64,000 nt of DNA from Lichenostomus cassidix (GCA_008360975.2 CM039192.1:11199694-11263693); one strand, 5' to 3'. Counted from the first letter of the stretch, positions 1-12,589 are shown. Notes: a model not told the origin generated them from the letters alone. Translations and numbers: made by a program.

Positions 1-1155
1 CATGTCACTTTGGTGTTAAAGCAGTATGTAACTGATGCCTTCAAAGGGAGCAGATCAGCCCATCGTAGGCCACTGCCTCTCCTTGTCCCCATGGCCATCA
101 GGGGGGAACTGCAGCCTCTGCTGGGGCAGGAGATCTCCCTGTGCCAGCAATGCCACTGAGCACTGCACCTATGGGAAATACAAACCAGCTGTGCAGTGTA
201 GTCAGAGCTAATAAGAGCCCATGGTGCCAATAGAAACAATCCCAATGATTTCAGGACACTTCGGACCAGGGCTTAGCTGAAAATGGACAGAGAAATGCAG
301 CCATGATGAGCATGCTTGTAATTTTTTCCTATGACATGGGAATGCTTCTTCGAGAAAGAGAATTTGAGGGAGAGGGAGGAACAGCAATTTTCCTTCTGAA
401 TTGACAAAATGAAAACTGTTGGGTGTGTGTTGCTATCACAGCAAAGTGTTTTGCTCAATGTTTCAGCATGTAAACAACTTCCACTGAAATCTGCAAAGTG
501 CCTGTGCAGAGCATCTGGGAAAATATTTGTGATTTAAATGCATTAAGCAAAATGATAATGTTATTTGACTTTGGTTAATCAATAACAGAGAAGAAATATA
601 ATGCTTTATTAACCTTCTGCCATACAATACAAAGTCAATGAAAGGAAAAAATATTCCTTCTTTTTTAAAAATTTGCATAAATTATAGTGGGGGTTTCATT
701 TTAGGGAGTGTGGGTTTTTTTCCCTATCGTTATCTGTATATTTTATCTGCAGTTTGTTGCTTTGGAACAATGTATTTGTCCACTGTAGACAAAATATGCA
801 CTTTGTTCAATTCCTTACTTGAGGTCAAATTCTCTTGAGGAGAACAAGTGTGGGTTGTGTAGCTGTCAAAAGAGGGTTTAGTGCTTGACCCTAAGAAGCA
901 TTCAAAGCTCAGATCTTTCTTTTTTATTGCTTTTCATTTTCATTGTTTGTACTTTATACTTAAGAAGGGGCCTCCGCGCAGGGGAAAGCCCCTGCTTTCG
1001 TATTCACAACCAGCAGCCTTCTACTGAAACACCTCAAAAGCTTTTCACAGCAAGAATTTGGAAACCACTGCTCTGTGTCAACTGCTGGTGCATAATCCCA
1101 CTGCCATGGAGGGGCTGGGGCAGGATGTGCAGCTGCACGTGCCACATGGAGCCCA

Positions 1156-1171
1156 GGGAGGGAGGGAGGGA
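1156..1171 (+). repeat. (GGGA)4 run, G-quadruplex-capable
   Basis: Four GGG runs separated by single A residues, in the pattern GGGAGGGAGGGAGGGA. This meets the usual four-run rule for an intramolecular G-quadruplex on the plus strand. It lies in a GC-rich, CpG-poor patch with no gene around it, so a function is not implied. Confidence 0.75.
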
Positions 1172-2302
1172 TGGAGGTGCTGCAGAAATGTTCTGGCAAT
1201 AAACAAAAGTACTGGAGGTCTGTAAGCTTGGATGCAAAAAAGCACCAGTGTGAATCCAAAAGGTAAGTTGCTGAATGAATGCAGTTTAGAAGGAGGTACA
1301 GACAATAGCTGTTTAACTGGATGCTCACTGAAAAGTTGATGATACACTTTTTTTATATCTGTGCTCCGACAGAAGTTGTCTTGCATTCTCTACAGATGGT
1401 GTTTATATAGTGTGCACAAGCTCAGAGTCAGAAATAGCCATAAAAAGGGCCGGAGATTTTATGTAATTATTCACAATTACTATTGTGTAATTGGAAAGTG
1501 TAAGTTTTGCATTACATTTTATTTTATAGAACTACAGTGTAATTATACTTGTAAAAGCTATTGCCAGTATGAGGTGCCTTATTTGTAAAAAATGCAAAAT
1601 GCTTGTAGTGTTCCTAACTGAACAGGAGTTGTGGTTAGCATACAGAAGTGGTAAAGGTGATTTCAAATCCTTTCCATCCACATCGGCAAGACTGTTGGCC
1701 TTATCTTTGTATATCTTGAGTAGTAATTCTGTTCTCCAGGGCCATTCCAAGGGAGTCAGGAGCACAGGAGGACCAAACAAACAGATGGACTGAGATACCA
1801 GAAACCTGAGCAGTGGAGGAAGGTCACCTCTTTGGAAAGTTACACAATCCCTGTGGGAGCCTGGCTCCCTAGCAGGGTGATTTCAGGTGGGAGGTGGGCA
1901 CTGCACAAGCCCTGCCCTCTGCTGCTAGCGGCAGGAAACAATTAAAGGAAAGGAGGTGACAAGATAATTGGTCATCCATGTAAATTGAGAAAAACTACAT
2001 ATACTGTGTATTCTGGGGTAATTTGCACCCTTAAGGAACCCTACCAAGGAGCAGTTGCTGTCCTACTCAGAACAGAGTCTCCAAATAGGCTTTCACATGG
2101 GGAAGCATGGTTTTAATTGCACAGATCTCCAGTCAACATCTGGGAGCCAAGGAAATGCCAGTGTACATGAGCACTCTGTATCAGCATCATCTGGTTCAGC
2201 AAACAAGTATTTCACAGAGAGCACTGGAAAATAAAACTTGAATAAGTCAAAAAAGCCTTACAATGAAGAAATAAAATAACTTTCAGGTTATTTGAGAGTA
2301 TC

Positions 2303-2368
2303 CAAAAAAAACCCTAGAACAAAACAAAACAAAACAAACCCACAAAACAACCAGAAAACCCCCAAGAC
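2303..2368. repeat. A/C-rich low-complexity tract with (AAAAC)n
   Basis: A run of A7, then about three AAAAC units, then CCCAC/AAAAC/CCCCC-type steps. A/C-rich tracts like this are common in bird genomes and often mark old retroelement tails or LTR interiors, but no element body can be recognised next to it. Confidence 0.7.
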
Positions 2369-2796
2369 AACACTCTCAAAATTATGAACTGTATGAGCTT
2401 TCATGTGTAGCAAAAGTTCCTCCAGAACTGTATTTGTTGCTCATAATAGGCACGTGGGAACAACATGACAGGTTTGCAGAGCCCAGTGCACATACAGCAC
2501 TGGCCAAGCCTTGTTCTTGAGGGCAAATGTTGCTTTCTGTGTGTTGCCACTGGTGCAGGACTCATTTCCATGCAGACTCGAGGCCATGGCATTGGTGTCT
2601 GATGCTTGTTCCCAACAGCCTGCCAGTCCCAGCCAGGCAACAGCAATGGGAAAGTGGCTTTCAGGATCATCACAGCAAATCCCTGAGACAGGAGGGAACC
2701 TTCCCTTTGATGTGGGGCTCTGTGAGCTCCATCAGGCCCTGCTGTGGGTCAAGGGCACCTAGCTGGCTTCATTGGGCATGAGGAAATCAGAATTAT

Positions 2797-2952
2797 GGAT
2801 CTCCCATCCCTGGGAGTGTTTCAAGGCCAGGTTGGATGGGGATTTGACCAGCATGGTCTTGTGGAAGATGTCCCTGCCCAGCAGGAGGATTGGAATTAGA
2901 TGAGGTGATTTTAAGGTCCCTTCCAACCCATGCCATTCTATGATTCGATGAT
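2797..2952 (+). mobile_element. CR1 LINE, truncated 3' end
   Basis: Chicken-repeat-1 non-LTR retrotransposon, 3' terminal part only. The sequence runs from 'CATCCCTGGGAGTGTT' through 'AAGGCCAGGTTGGATGGGG', 'CTTGTGGAAGATGTCCCTGC' and 'TAAGGTCCCTTCCAACCC' and ends in two ATTCTATG-like octamers followed by AT. This is the hallmark CR1 3' end used for target-primed reverse transcription. Only about 155 bp of an element that is several kb when full length are present, which is the usual 5' truncation. No reverse transcriptase remains. Similarity to the remembered consensus is high, so this copy is younger than the one at 21.6 kb. It is the strongest evidence that the host is a bird. Confidence 0.93.
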
Positions 2953-5900
2953 GCTTTTGCCTTCAAACACTTTCACTGGAGGATCTAGAGCTACAGCCAA
3001 TACTAATTTATGGAAAGAATTATTTTAATGCACATACAAAGATATCCTATCTGTCCACTGTAATATTAAAAGCCTGAGGAGAAGGAATGTGAAGGAGACA
3101 TGATTTCCAGCCTGTAATCCTGCATGTTTGATTGTTTGATGTTTTTCTTTTTCTGACACCAAGCTGTTTAAATTGCAGCATCTTGGGGTCAAGGATAGAG
3201 ATTTAAAATTCTACTGTTCTTAGGATGGTAGATATCGTAACATGGCACTGAACAGGGGTTCCCTGCCATCCTCCCTGTTGGTGTAGTTTGGTGGGTGAGA
3301 AGTGCAGCATTACTACCATGGATATTCAGCTGGTTGATTCTGTGATGGACGTTGGGATTGGGATTGGGATTGGGATTGGGACTGGGGGTGGCCAAGAGCC
3401 CCTGTGGGCTGTCCTGATTGTATTTCAGCCCTCACTGTGCACTGCCAAAGCACATCTTCAGGCCTGCTGACAGTCAGACTGAATATGTTTAGATGTAAAA
3501 ATCTGCTTCAATTTCCTTCATTTTAACTACAGAAAACTTATAAGCACCATTAAAAGCCCAGGTCAAATCAAACCATTCTAAATCTCCCACAGGTATCAAT
3601 GGCCTCTGTCAACACTAATGATACCTGTGACCTGCCAAGAGGCCATTTCTGGTCACCAGCATTCTTACACCTTTCCTTCTTCTCCATAGATTCCATGGCT
3701 CTTAAGCTCATGCCTAAAATTAAGCTCTTTATGAGGTATGTTGCTGGGTATGAAACATAATTCAGATTTAAGAACAGTAGAAAAGCCTGTAACTGCTCAT
3801 AATTCATCTCTTCTTTCTCCAGACCTTGAAAATAGAAATAATGAGAATTCTCAAAGGATTGGTGTTTTAATTTTATTTTGTGTTTTGGTTCTGTTAAAGG
3901 ATTTCACTCTATGAAAGTGGAGTGAGAAGAGAAGTTTGTTACCTAGATTTTTGTTAAAACTGAAGCAGCAGAATAAATAGGTAACTTTATGAAAAGCTGA
4001 ACCAGGTCTATTATTCCTGATGATTAATTAACATCTGTGCTGTTTAATGTTGATAACTGCACCTGTTTCTTTAAAACATCTTCCTGGGTTTCCTGTGTGG
4101 AAAAGCAGAGGGTGAGAGGTTGATCATCTGCAGCTCAAGACAAACATTGCTGTGACTGAGATTTGCTGGTCAGGTGCTATAAGAAACTGAGTTTTTGGAA
4201 CAGAGTAGAGAGATGATCCCTTTGTGAATTTAAGAGCACTTGAATAAAGAGTAATTAACCCCTTAACCGTATCATATATAGCATTTCCATCCCATACTTT
4301 CAGTTTAGTGCCACTGGGATTTTAGCCATCACCTCTTGAAATCCATTGTAAAGCTCATGGTGGCTTTGGAGCTACTGGACCAAATCTTGACAGCAGCTTC
4401 AGTGCTTTTATAATGTAAAAGAACTATTATAACTCAGAGCTGTGCTCATATTCCTGCTGGCAGCAAGGTGAAGGCTGTTTGACTCAGAGCCCAGCACAGT
4501 CCTGTTCACATTTGAAGCCCTGAATGAATGATTGTGAGCAGTGCTGAGGTTGGGGGAAATCTGGGGATTTAGTTGGTGTTGAAGAGTTGATTCTCCTTAT
4601 AGAGAAAATGCAGTGTCTTGCTTTCCACACTTAGACATTTAAGCAGCTAGTAATTAAAAAAAAAGGTGCTGCCTCCACTGTTGCTGTATTTGGTCACAAA
4701 GCAACATCAATGTTGCTGTTTTTTCCATCTTTACATAGAGGTGGGATTAGATTTTCTACCCTACCCCTTTCCTACTTTTGGTACATATACAACTCTTTTA
4801 AGCAATACAGATTTGATTTTAAAAAAAGCCAACCCAGCAGTATAAACCAAAACCAACTGTGTTCATTGAAGCGTTTTGTACATCATAGCTACTGCTTACC
4901 ATTCTTATTCATCTGGCGTTTACAGAGAAAGCCTGTCTTGATATTTGAAGGCACTTTTAATGAGTACACATCATGAATTTTCCAACTGCTTTTAGATTGA
5001 AAATGATTTCCTTTCTATTTGTCAGAGAATCATGTTATTTTACATTTTAAAAGGTTCTTGCACACCTCCCCAGCACCTGGATTGTAAGTGATTATTGGCT
5101 ATTGTAGTTTGAAAATGAAAGTTGGTAGAATTTACTTCAAGGCTGTTCAACTAAATAAAAAAGTTAACTTCTGCTTAAAAAAAAAGGAATAAAGCTGCCA
5201 CATAGCTACTGTACTCTCAGCTAAATAACTGTTTTGATATATTAATACAGAAGGTTAAATCCTGCACTCCTTCTCTGCACAGCACCTGTACCAGCCCTTC
5301 CATCACTCTAGCAGAATTTTCAACCTGTAAGACTCCTCCTGTCAGATTGCCAGAACTTTATGAGGGTTCAAAGCATGGAGTTGTCAAAATCATCAAGGAA
5401 ATTCTGTTCAGGTTTCTTCAACACAAAGACACCATCTCTGGTTTGGGAAGCCCCCTGATAAATTGGTTGGAGACTGGAATGTAGTCTGGGAAAATAGCAC
5501 TTTGTGTGTGTGTTGTGCTCACCTTTGTCCCAGAGCAGCTCATGGAGACCTGGCTGGGTAAACCTTTGCAACCCCTATTTTAAGTGTTACATTAAAAGGC
5601 CTAATTTTAAAACCACTGCAAAGGTTACTCTGGCTTTGGAATGTTTCAGAGTGGGGAAGGCAAAGTTTAGTTTCATGAACAAATTCTGTAGGCAAAATCC
5701 ATGACAATGGCAAGCCAAGTAAGTGGGAAAATTTACTATATCAAGTTAGTCTTTTCCAAGCACTAAGCCTAACTACCAAGCACTGACCAGTAACTGCTAA
5801 TGTTCTTCCTTTATCAAACTGTAGGTACATCAGTATTTCCTTATTTTATTGTTCAAATACCACAAAAGATGAGTACACTGAGCACTGACCTAACCCTGCT

Positions 5901-7270
5901 CTGCCAAACTGGCCAAGTAACTCAGTTTCAATGGAACAGATGGAGACTCCTGCCTGTAAGAGCATGGCTGCTGTTTGATCACCACTAATCGGGTGACTTT
6001 ACTGACTTCACAGCTTGGTATAAGAAAATAGTGCATATTTTAGTCATAACCTTGTAAAACTTCACTTTGCATTTGAAAATATTTGCAGTGAAGAGGAATA
6101 ATGAACTATCTCTACCCACATTAAAGAGATAATTGAAAATATGAATATTAAGAAGCCCAGTCTAAAGAGTTACTGATTGATTTGCTGCAAGTTACTGTGA
6201 ATTAGGTCTGCAAGGAAGAAAACAGGATTACAATTTAAAGATTGTAATTCAATGGCTTAGAATTTGTACCACTTCCCATTCTCATTACATTTGCAGGAAT
6301 TAAGCACTTCTGTCACACAATTTAGCATTAACTAGGATAGAAGAGATTTGTCGTTTCTGTTGTTATTTTGATGATCATACAGTCAAAGGCAGAGAGCAGC
6401 CAGAACTATCGTTATTTTTAATGTTGGTTGGTGACATGCAGTGCTGTCTGGGCAAACATGGCATGGAGTGGAAAGGACCATACCCATGGATGGTCTGAAA
6501 TGAAAATCTTGCTGTCCTGGTTTAGCAAACTGAAGCCATAACTGTGCTGGTGAGCAGCTGCTTCCCACCGCGGCCCCTGCAGGGTGAACATCCTTCCAGC
6601 CTGCAGGGGTGACAGAGTTAAAGGCTGCTGGTTCTCTGTGGTGTGGTTACCCACACTTGGAGCACTTTTCAAGTGTTCCCACTCCGAATCCAGTGGGTCA
6701 GGCTTGTGGTCACACTATTAATAGTGGCCTTTGAGCAGATTCCTTGAAATGGGAGGCTCGGCAGGCTCCTGGCAGTTCTCCGGGCTTAAGCAATTTAATG
6801 CTGATGCCTGATGCCTGGGATTTAGCATGCGGTCTGCTCAGTGTTCATGTTTAAGGACAAATTTGCAGACAGGGAGCAGAAAAATGACTTGATTTTTAGC
6901 TAGCTATCACATATGGCTGTTCAGTTTTTGTGTGAGATCTTTGCAGGGAGATCTAAGACTTGTTTTCCAAAACTCACCAGCAAAGAATATGATGGCAGTT
7001 CCTATGCAGAAACAAACAAAGCTCTATTTATGCAGGAAAGCTGTTTGTTTGTTAATGATCTTATGTAGGTAATAGTTAGCAGCAGTGAGGGTAATTCATT
7101 GCTTGGAACACATTTACCCAAAATACTTGTATTTATTTTTAGGGAAGATGACATATACTGACTTGTTCAATACAGATATAAAGAAATATCTGTTGTGTTT
7201 TACAGAACAACTGCCTTTATTCTCTTTTTTTCCTTGTCCCTTGAGCTTTAGAGTATGACTATTTAATTAA
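2953..7270. other. Noncoding stretch, no gene seen
   Basis: AT-rich filler apart from the hexamer repeat at 3352. A GC-richer patch at 6540-6860 reads like unique sequence, with TTAAGCAATTTAATG near its centre. Open frames here are all under 90 codons and without recognisable domains. A short (TG)n run sits near 5504. I see no RNA gene and no splice-site pair worth naming. Confidence 0.55.
3352..3387 (+). repeat. (TTGGGA)5 hexamer microsatellite, G-quadruplex-capable
   Basis: Five TTGGGA units followed by CTGGGGG, giving six G-runs of three or more with 3-nt loops. This is a textbook intramolecular G-quadruplex motif on the plus strand. The unit differs by order and one base from the vertebrate telomere repeat TTAGGG. 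On the minus strand it translates as an alternating Pro-Asn repeat, which is a shadow and not a protein. Confidence 0.85.
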
Positions 7271-7279
7271 AAAGATTGA

Positions 7280-7410
7280 ATGAGAGACCAAGTTTAATTT
7301 TTTCTAAACAATAAACTCCGACATATTCAACAATGTCTCATGCCTTCCTGGCATTTTGACGTACGCCTGCAGCAGAGTCTATTGAATTTGGTATGTGACT
7401 AAAATCTAAC
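7280..7410. promoter_or_regulatory. Possible conserved noncoding element
   Basis: Well-mixed, non-repetitive sequence with TTTAATTTTTTC, ACAATAAAC (SOX-like ACAAT) and GACGTACG, unlike the simple-sequence-rich surroundings. The call rests on texture only; no alignment was possible. Confidence 0.22.
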
Positions 7411-9379
7411 AAAGAACACTGTCTACTGAACTTTAAATCTGCTTGGTTAAATCATTCAATGTGCTGTACAAGTTGTACAGCTGAAACTGAAAATAAGCAG
7501 AGCCCTCACAAAACTCAGCCAAGAAGCAGCTTAGCTAAAATTCTCAAGATACGACTTAGGAGCTTTGGGATAATTTTTACAGTAAAAAACCCACTGGAAT
7601 GGTTAATTTATATGAACTCATCTTATTTTTTCTCCTGTTACTTATTAATACTCCATTACTACTTAAATTAAAACTCTGAGAAATGTGTTTGGTTGGATGC
7701 TTTCAACCAATTGCCACAATGCTTGTTATTTGGGTAAATATATTACTGCAGTAAGAACCCTGCCTGACTGGGCTGCAGAACTGGCTCAGCATTGACATCC
7801 ATACAGTTAGACAATAAATCCTTCTTTTGCAGGATGTGAAAAAAAAAAAGCCCTGTACTGGAAAAATAGAAGTGCTCTTTTGCATCTCCAGTACATCTGT
7901 TTGTAAGACAGTACTCTGCAGGGGAGACACTTCCATCTATTGGCACATTGTAAATAATAAATAAAAATAACAATAAGGCAGTACATTATCACATTTAAAT
8001 AACAAATAAGCAAAATAGGAGGAAACACCCACTGACCTTTGAAAGATCTACAGAGACTACATTTCATGCTAGATAGGCCCTAGAGGAATGGGAAAGAGGA
8101 AAAGACAGTACTCTTAGAAATCTGGTGAAATGCTGTTTGTTATAAATCCTGGTCTAAGGATTCAGCTGTGGTCAAACTCTGTTGAAAGCAATGATTGGAA
8201 ATAAAAAGTGAGGATATTTATGAGCTGTTTAATACAATAATCTGGAGCCATGTTATACTTAAATGACCTGTTCCACATGGAGATTGTGCCCTGAATTATA
8301 TCAGGGCAGTTATAATGAAAATAGCAGGTGTCCTATTGCTTTTTGGTCAATTACCATAGTTAATGAATGAAGCAAAATTTTTATTACAATTTAATTACCC
8401 AAGATTGTTCAGCTCACTTGCAGCATCTGTTTTTTGCAAGGGCTTGCATGTTGAACTAATTTTTTTTTTTTTAAATAGGTCATCTAGAGCACAAAGAGCT
8501 TGATCCAGCACTGTGCACATGAACTTCTCTACCCAGAAGGATGGGAGAGGAGGCCCAGCTCCAGGGACTGCATCCTCTTGCATTTCAGAGTGGAACTATT
8601 GCATCCACTTCTGTGCTGCCCTTCCCACCTTCTCACGTTTTGCTGGGGCTGTGCTTCAGCACTGTATTTCTCAGCACCAATGACCATGAGCAGCAGCAGC
8701 AGTACAGTGGGATTTATATAAATACAGTCTCTATTTTCAGGCTCTGACTTCTGGATACATGTGAAGTCAGTTGCCTTAACTGTTGAGGAAAGAATTCCTC
8801 TTAGGTGCTGTGCTTGGCTGCCTGTCCTGCTGCTCTTGCTCATGCTGCTCCCCAGCCAAAATGCCCAAGTGGTGCTGTTAGCCTGGGCACTCCCAGCCGG
8901 GTGGGCTCCAGCCCAAACAGAAGGGACTCAGCTCTTACCAAAGGGACGTCTGGATGCCACAAGAGCACTGCACTGCACTCTGTAGCATTGGCATATTCAT
9001 TGCAAAATGTCCTTATGGCTCACTGGGCAGGAAGTACCTGTGGTACTGAGATGCACTCCTGATAGCAGAAGACATCAACTCAACAAATGAATTATTGAGT
9101 AAAACTCTATGGTCAGGCTAAGTAATCACAGTGATCCCTTCTGCCCCTAAAATCTATTATCTTAATTCTCCTTTACCCTAAGGCCATTTTACACCCCTCT
9201 AGCAGTGTAAATGGACCTTAAGGATTGAATATTTATATCCCCTTTGCGGTATTTTTATGTTGCCAGAGTGATGCCTGAGTAACCTTTGTGTGAATGAGAC
9301 TGAGGAGCTCTGAGTCCCTTGATTGCCATGCTGGACGTTGGCTCAGGGGCTGGGGTTTTGCCTGATTCTGTGGTTTCCC
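7411..9379. other. Noncoding stretch, no gene seen
   Basis: AT-rich filler with a T13 run at about 8460-8472 and a five-unit AGC run at 8689-8703. The (AGC)n lies in a GC-richer patch (8490-9060) crossed by unrelated overlapping open frames on both strands, the longest 104 codons. None resembles a known protein. Confidence 0.55.
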
Positions 9380-9560
9380 ATGTCTGATCAATACATGCAG
9401 ACGGTTTGGGAGTCCCTGTTTCAGTATTTTATTAATATTGATTCATGTAACTTTGTTTATGCCTTTTGTGCTGGGGATTGACTAGTTAATGACATAACCA
9501 ATTAGCCACCTGCCTTTGGCACAGTGGTCAAATCAAGGTGTATATTTTTCCCACATGTGC
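9380..9560. promoter_or_regulatory. Possible conserved noncoding element (homeodomain-site rich)
   Basis: Contains TATTTTATTAATATTGATTC, ACTAGTTAATGACATAACC and CCAATTAGCC, a cluster of TAAT/ATTA cores in non-repetitive sequence. Developmental enhancers of vertebrates often look like this. The call is by composition and motif clustering only. Confidence 0.28.
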
Positions 9561-10015
9561 TGTGAAATCACACCAACCTGTTGAGATATGAAAAGAAAAC
9601 AGAGTAAATCTAAAATGGTTTGGACTATAATGTTGGAAAGGAGTCCTAACAACTCTGAACATCACATGGCTGTGGAGTGTGGGTGAATCTCTGCTGGTGA
9701 GAATCTGAATGGCACCAGGAGCTGAGTTTGAAAGTAGAACTACATGACCTGTGGTTGCCTATTAGTGTTATTGAGGTTATACCTCCAAAACTGGGGTTTC
9801 TGCATTAAAACCTGCAGTAGGATGGCCCTGACATGCAACGTACATGCACATTCTAGTAGCAGCTTTATCTTTCTTGTGGCCTAAATGTAATCCAATAATA
9901 AACAAAAATTCCTGGTGGGTGCTTGGATTAGATGAACATCTGCTCACTAATCTGTTTTTAAACTGCATATTGTCCCTTTCTTGTGAGCTTTTCACTTGGA
10001 TGAAAAGATAGTAAA

Positions 10016-10034
10016 AAATAAATAAATAAATAAA
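10016..10034. repeat. (AAAT)n microsatellite
   Basis: About four to five AAAT units after a short A-run. Simple tetranucleotide repeat, perfect at its core. Confidence 0.85.
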
Positions 10035-11204
10035 AGACCAAGAACCAAAAGAGAAATTCTCATGCTCCAGATTCCTGCTGGATAAACACTGGCATTCAAC
10101 ACTTCCTGGAGTACAGCACTGCTCCCTGCACAGAGCTCCTCACTCTGCTAACAGTGGCCCAAATGCCTCCTATGGTGAGGACTTTTTTTGTTTCTCTGGG
10201 CATTGGATGCAGCAATACAAGCCATGACACATGGCAGGAGCAAAGCAGACACCCAAGGACAAATCCCTCTGTTGCATAATTCCACAGCTGAGAAATGTGC
10301 CAGGGAATGCAGAATTATGACCAAGACTTTTCCAGATTTCATTCTCATTGTCTTCATGGACCAGTACAAAACCGTGACAGCTGGAAATGCAGGAAAAAAC
10401 AGAGTTTTATTGCTTTCCAGAGGAGTCAAATGGCCTTCAGCAATTATTATAAGAAGTGAAAAGTGCTCCTTTTTAATGGATCTGTTGCAAATCTGTGGAC
10501 TTGGGCTGTATATCTACCATGATGGTTTTTGTAGCCCCAAAGTACTGCTGAGCACTGGTAAATGCCTCCAAGATCTTCCCTCTTGTAAATGCAGAAGTGC
10601 AGCTATTTCTGCAAGCACCCAAGCCATTGCTATGCCTTCTCTGGGCAAGGAATAACAAACTGGGACAAGCTAAGCTTAAAACTGAAAACACACCCCAAAG
10701 TGGATGATGCTCAAAGTAAACAGCAGGGAGTAACTTTTGCTGCTGCTGGTTTTGGGTTGGGTTTTTTGTTTTAATTTTTATTTTGAAATATGGGACCTGT
10801 CAGCAAGGCTTGTCCCCTTGTCCTGCTGTGGCTCCCACTGCCCAGGGCTGTTGGGGGCTCATGGCCACCCCAGTTTGGAGAGAGGTGTGGGGCTGCAGCC
10901 AGGGCTGGGCCCAGCAGGCTGGCAGTGTCCATCAGGGCACACCCAGCCCTGTTGCACAAGTGCTCTAATGAGGCAGCAGGCTCCTCAGAGCTCAGTGCTG
11001 GGGATTACACCATGTCACCTTCTGTCACACTGCGGGAAGCCCTGAGCCACGCCAACACGGGGCAACTCAGGGGACCTCGGTGTGGAATGTTATTACATGC
11101 TGCAGTGTGAGAGAAAATCAAAGTTTGCCTCTCCTGGTGTCAGGTACTCTCTCCCCATGCCTGCAGTGGCCCTGCAGCCCAGCTTCCAGCAGGTGGTCAG
11201 CAGG
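10035..11204. other. Noncoding stretch with chance open frames
   Basis: A 155-codon plus-strand open frame spans 10188-10655, overlapped on the minus strand by frames of 93 and 72 codons. Its translation shows no domain, signal peptide or biased composition that I recognise, and no promoter or splice sites frame it. 10790-11110 is GC-rich and CpG-poor (many CCAGC, GGCTG steps) and keeps several frames open at once, as expected from composition. I do not call a gene. Confidence 0.5.
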
Positions 11205-11470
11205 GTAGGTGTTTGGAAGAGCTGGGATATTTTCATTAAGCAGTTTCAAATCTCATTAGCAAATTTTCATAAAGTGATAATGCAGTGGCAATATTAGCCT
11301 TATTAATCCAATATGAAAGTCACTCTCATGATAGGGAAAAGTGCTAATAAAAGCCTTTCATTTTATACAGTCTAACAGCACGTGCATCAGTGTGCTCTTA
11401 ATGAAACGTTGCAGAATTTTAATCTCCCGGAATCAGTTCAAAGCTTTGGAATAGAGTGAATTAATACAAA
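11205..11470. promoter_or_regulatory. Probable conserved noncoding element
   Basis: About 260 bp of non-repetitive AT-rich sequence dense in homeodomain-type cores: TTTTCATTAAGCAG, CTCATTAGC, CCTTATTAATCC, GTGCTAATAAAAGCC, TCTTAATGAAACG and GTGAATTAATAC. It also holds AGCACGTGCATC with an E-box (CACGTG). It contrasts with the GC-rich stretch before it and the A/C-rich tract after it. The density of intact motifs suggests a developmental enhancer, but conservation cannot be measured here. Confidence 0.38.
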
Positions 11471-11541
11471 TTGAAAGCTTTAAACTTTGTTTTTACCTTC
11501 ACAACAACTGCTAGCTCTTACTAAAACCAAGAATTTTTGAC

Positions 11542-11579
11542 TTAAAAAACCCCAGAAAACTAAACAAAACCCCCAAAAC
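11542..11579. repeat. A/C-rich low-complexity tract
   Basis: AAAAAACCCC, AAAACTAAAC and AAAACCCCCAAAAC steps, the same texture as 2303-2368 and 18851-18900. Possibly a relic of an old retroelement; no body is recognisable. Confidence 0.6.
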
Positions 11580-12510
11580 TTTTCATTTAAGCCTGACAGA
11601 CAGAAGGGATTTGTGGTGTTGTACAGCACCAGATAAAAGCAGCATCTAGAACTGTGTTTCAGTTGCCAGGACGACAAACCACTGCCACTCACTCAGCCCT
11701 GTGGACTGCAAGGGAAATCAAACTGTATACAATGGATTAGCTCAACCACCAGCCTCAGTGGCAGATAGCAGGGCTGTGGTGATTTCTGGATGATGCTCCT
11801 ACTTGGCCAACACCTGATCTGAAGGAAAAAACAATAGGGCCACGCCTACTTCTAATTTAATCTTCAGATGCTAAAGCTTTTTGTAAGAAGATGAATTAAA
11901 AGATGAATCCAAACATTTTTACATTTTGCAACCCACTGGTTTTCCTCTTGCTCAGTCATTCTGTTCGTGATATGAGATGTGTTTTGTAGACTAAACCATG
12001 TAAAGCCCAACTGAAATCAGAAACCCCAGAAACCATGTCTTGCTGAGTGACTGATTGCAGAGGCAGAGGGAATGGGTGCAGGGCAGCACTTGCCCTTCTC
12101 CCATCTTGCAGCTGGTCCCATCCTGTGGGTCACACAGAGACAGAGCAGTTTTGTCAGCAAACAGGTGAACCCCTCTGCCACAGTGTCCTTGTTCACCCAG
12201 TACAGATGTCAGGCCATAAACTTGGGCTCCAATACAAGCACACCCTTTGGGGGAGGTATAAAACTGCACTTAAATCTGGGCTCAGCCCTGTGTGCTCTCC
12301 ATGTGGGGAGCATCAGCTGGTGCTGAGGCACAGAGCTGGGTCCAGCATGGGGTCAGTAATTAACTCCAGCAGAGGATACTGCTACAGACAAGACTAGTTT
12401 ATGTGCAACGAATTTAATTAGGTTCTGGTTTCTCTTTACTATTTCATCAATTAGCGTGAGCACATAGTGGTTTGTAAAAGGATCAATAGGGTGGGGTTTT
12501 AATTACTTAG
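11580..12510. other. Noncoding stretch, no gene seen
   Basis: Moderately GC-rich at 12050-12360, where a 116-codon plus-strand and a 92-codon minus-strand open frame overlap without recognisable domains. From 12400 the sequence becomes AT-rich with TTTAATTAGG and TCAATTAGCG, leading into the TATA-containing region described next. Confidence 0.5.
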
Positions 12511-12589
12511 AGAACATTATTTACATTATTTATCCCCTGGCCAGTCAGGTGGTTTGTGTTTATAAAAGGGAGCAGGAAGCTCAAGGGCT
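12511..12589 (+). promoter_or_regulatory. Candidate TATA-box promoter
   Basis: A good TATA box, TATAAAAG at 12561-12568, sits after forkhead-like sites (TTATTTAC at 12517-12524, then TTATTTATC and TGTTTATA). The usual 25-32 bp spacing puts a start site near 12588-12596. The downstream leader holds a 14-bp palindrome GCTGCTGCAGCAGC (12590-12603) and a palindromic GGTTAACC (12616-12623), which resembles an HNF1 half-site pair. What raises this above a chance TATA is the near-consensus splice donor 60 bp after the predicted start. It could still be coincidence, since AT-rich DNA produces TATA-like strings often. Confidence 0.35.

Larger units (their letters stand above)
1..2796. other. Noncoding stretch, no gene seen
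   Basis: Mixed-composition DNA. The first 250 bases and 960-1190 are GC-richer and CpG-poor; the rest is AT-rich. Overlapping open frames of 100-120 codons on opposite strands at 885-1386 have no recognisable domain and look like chance products of the GC-richer patch. Contained simple repeats (GGGA run, AAAAC run) are listed separately. Confidence 0.6.

Noticed and set aside
3189..3395. Pro-Asn repeat protein on the minus strand
   Set aside because: It is the translation of the (TTGGGA)n microsatellite.
10188..10655. 155-codon plus-strand open frame as a single-exon gene
   Set aside because: No family resemblance, no clear promoter or polyadenylation context, and overlapping minus-strand frames.
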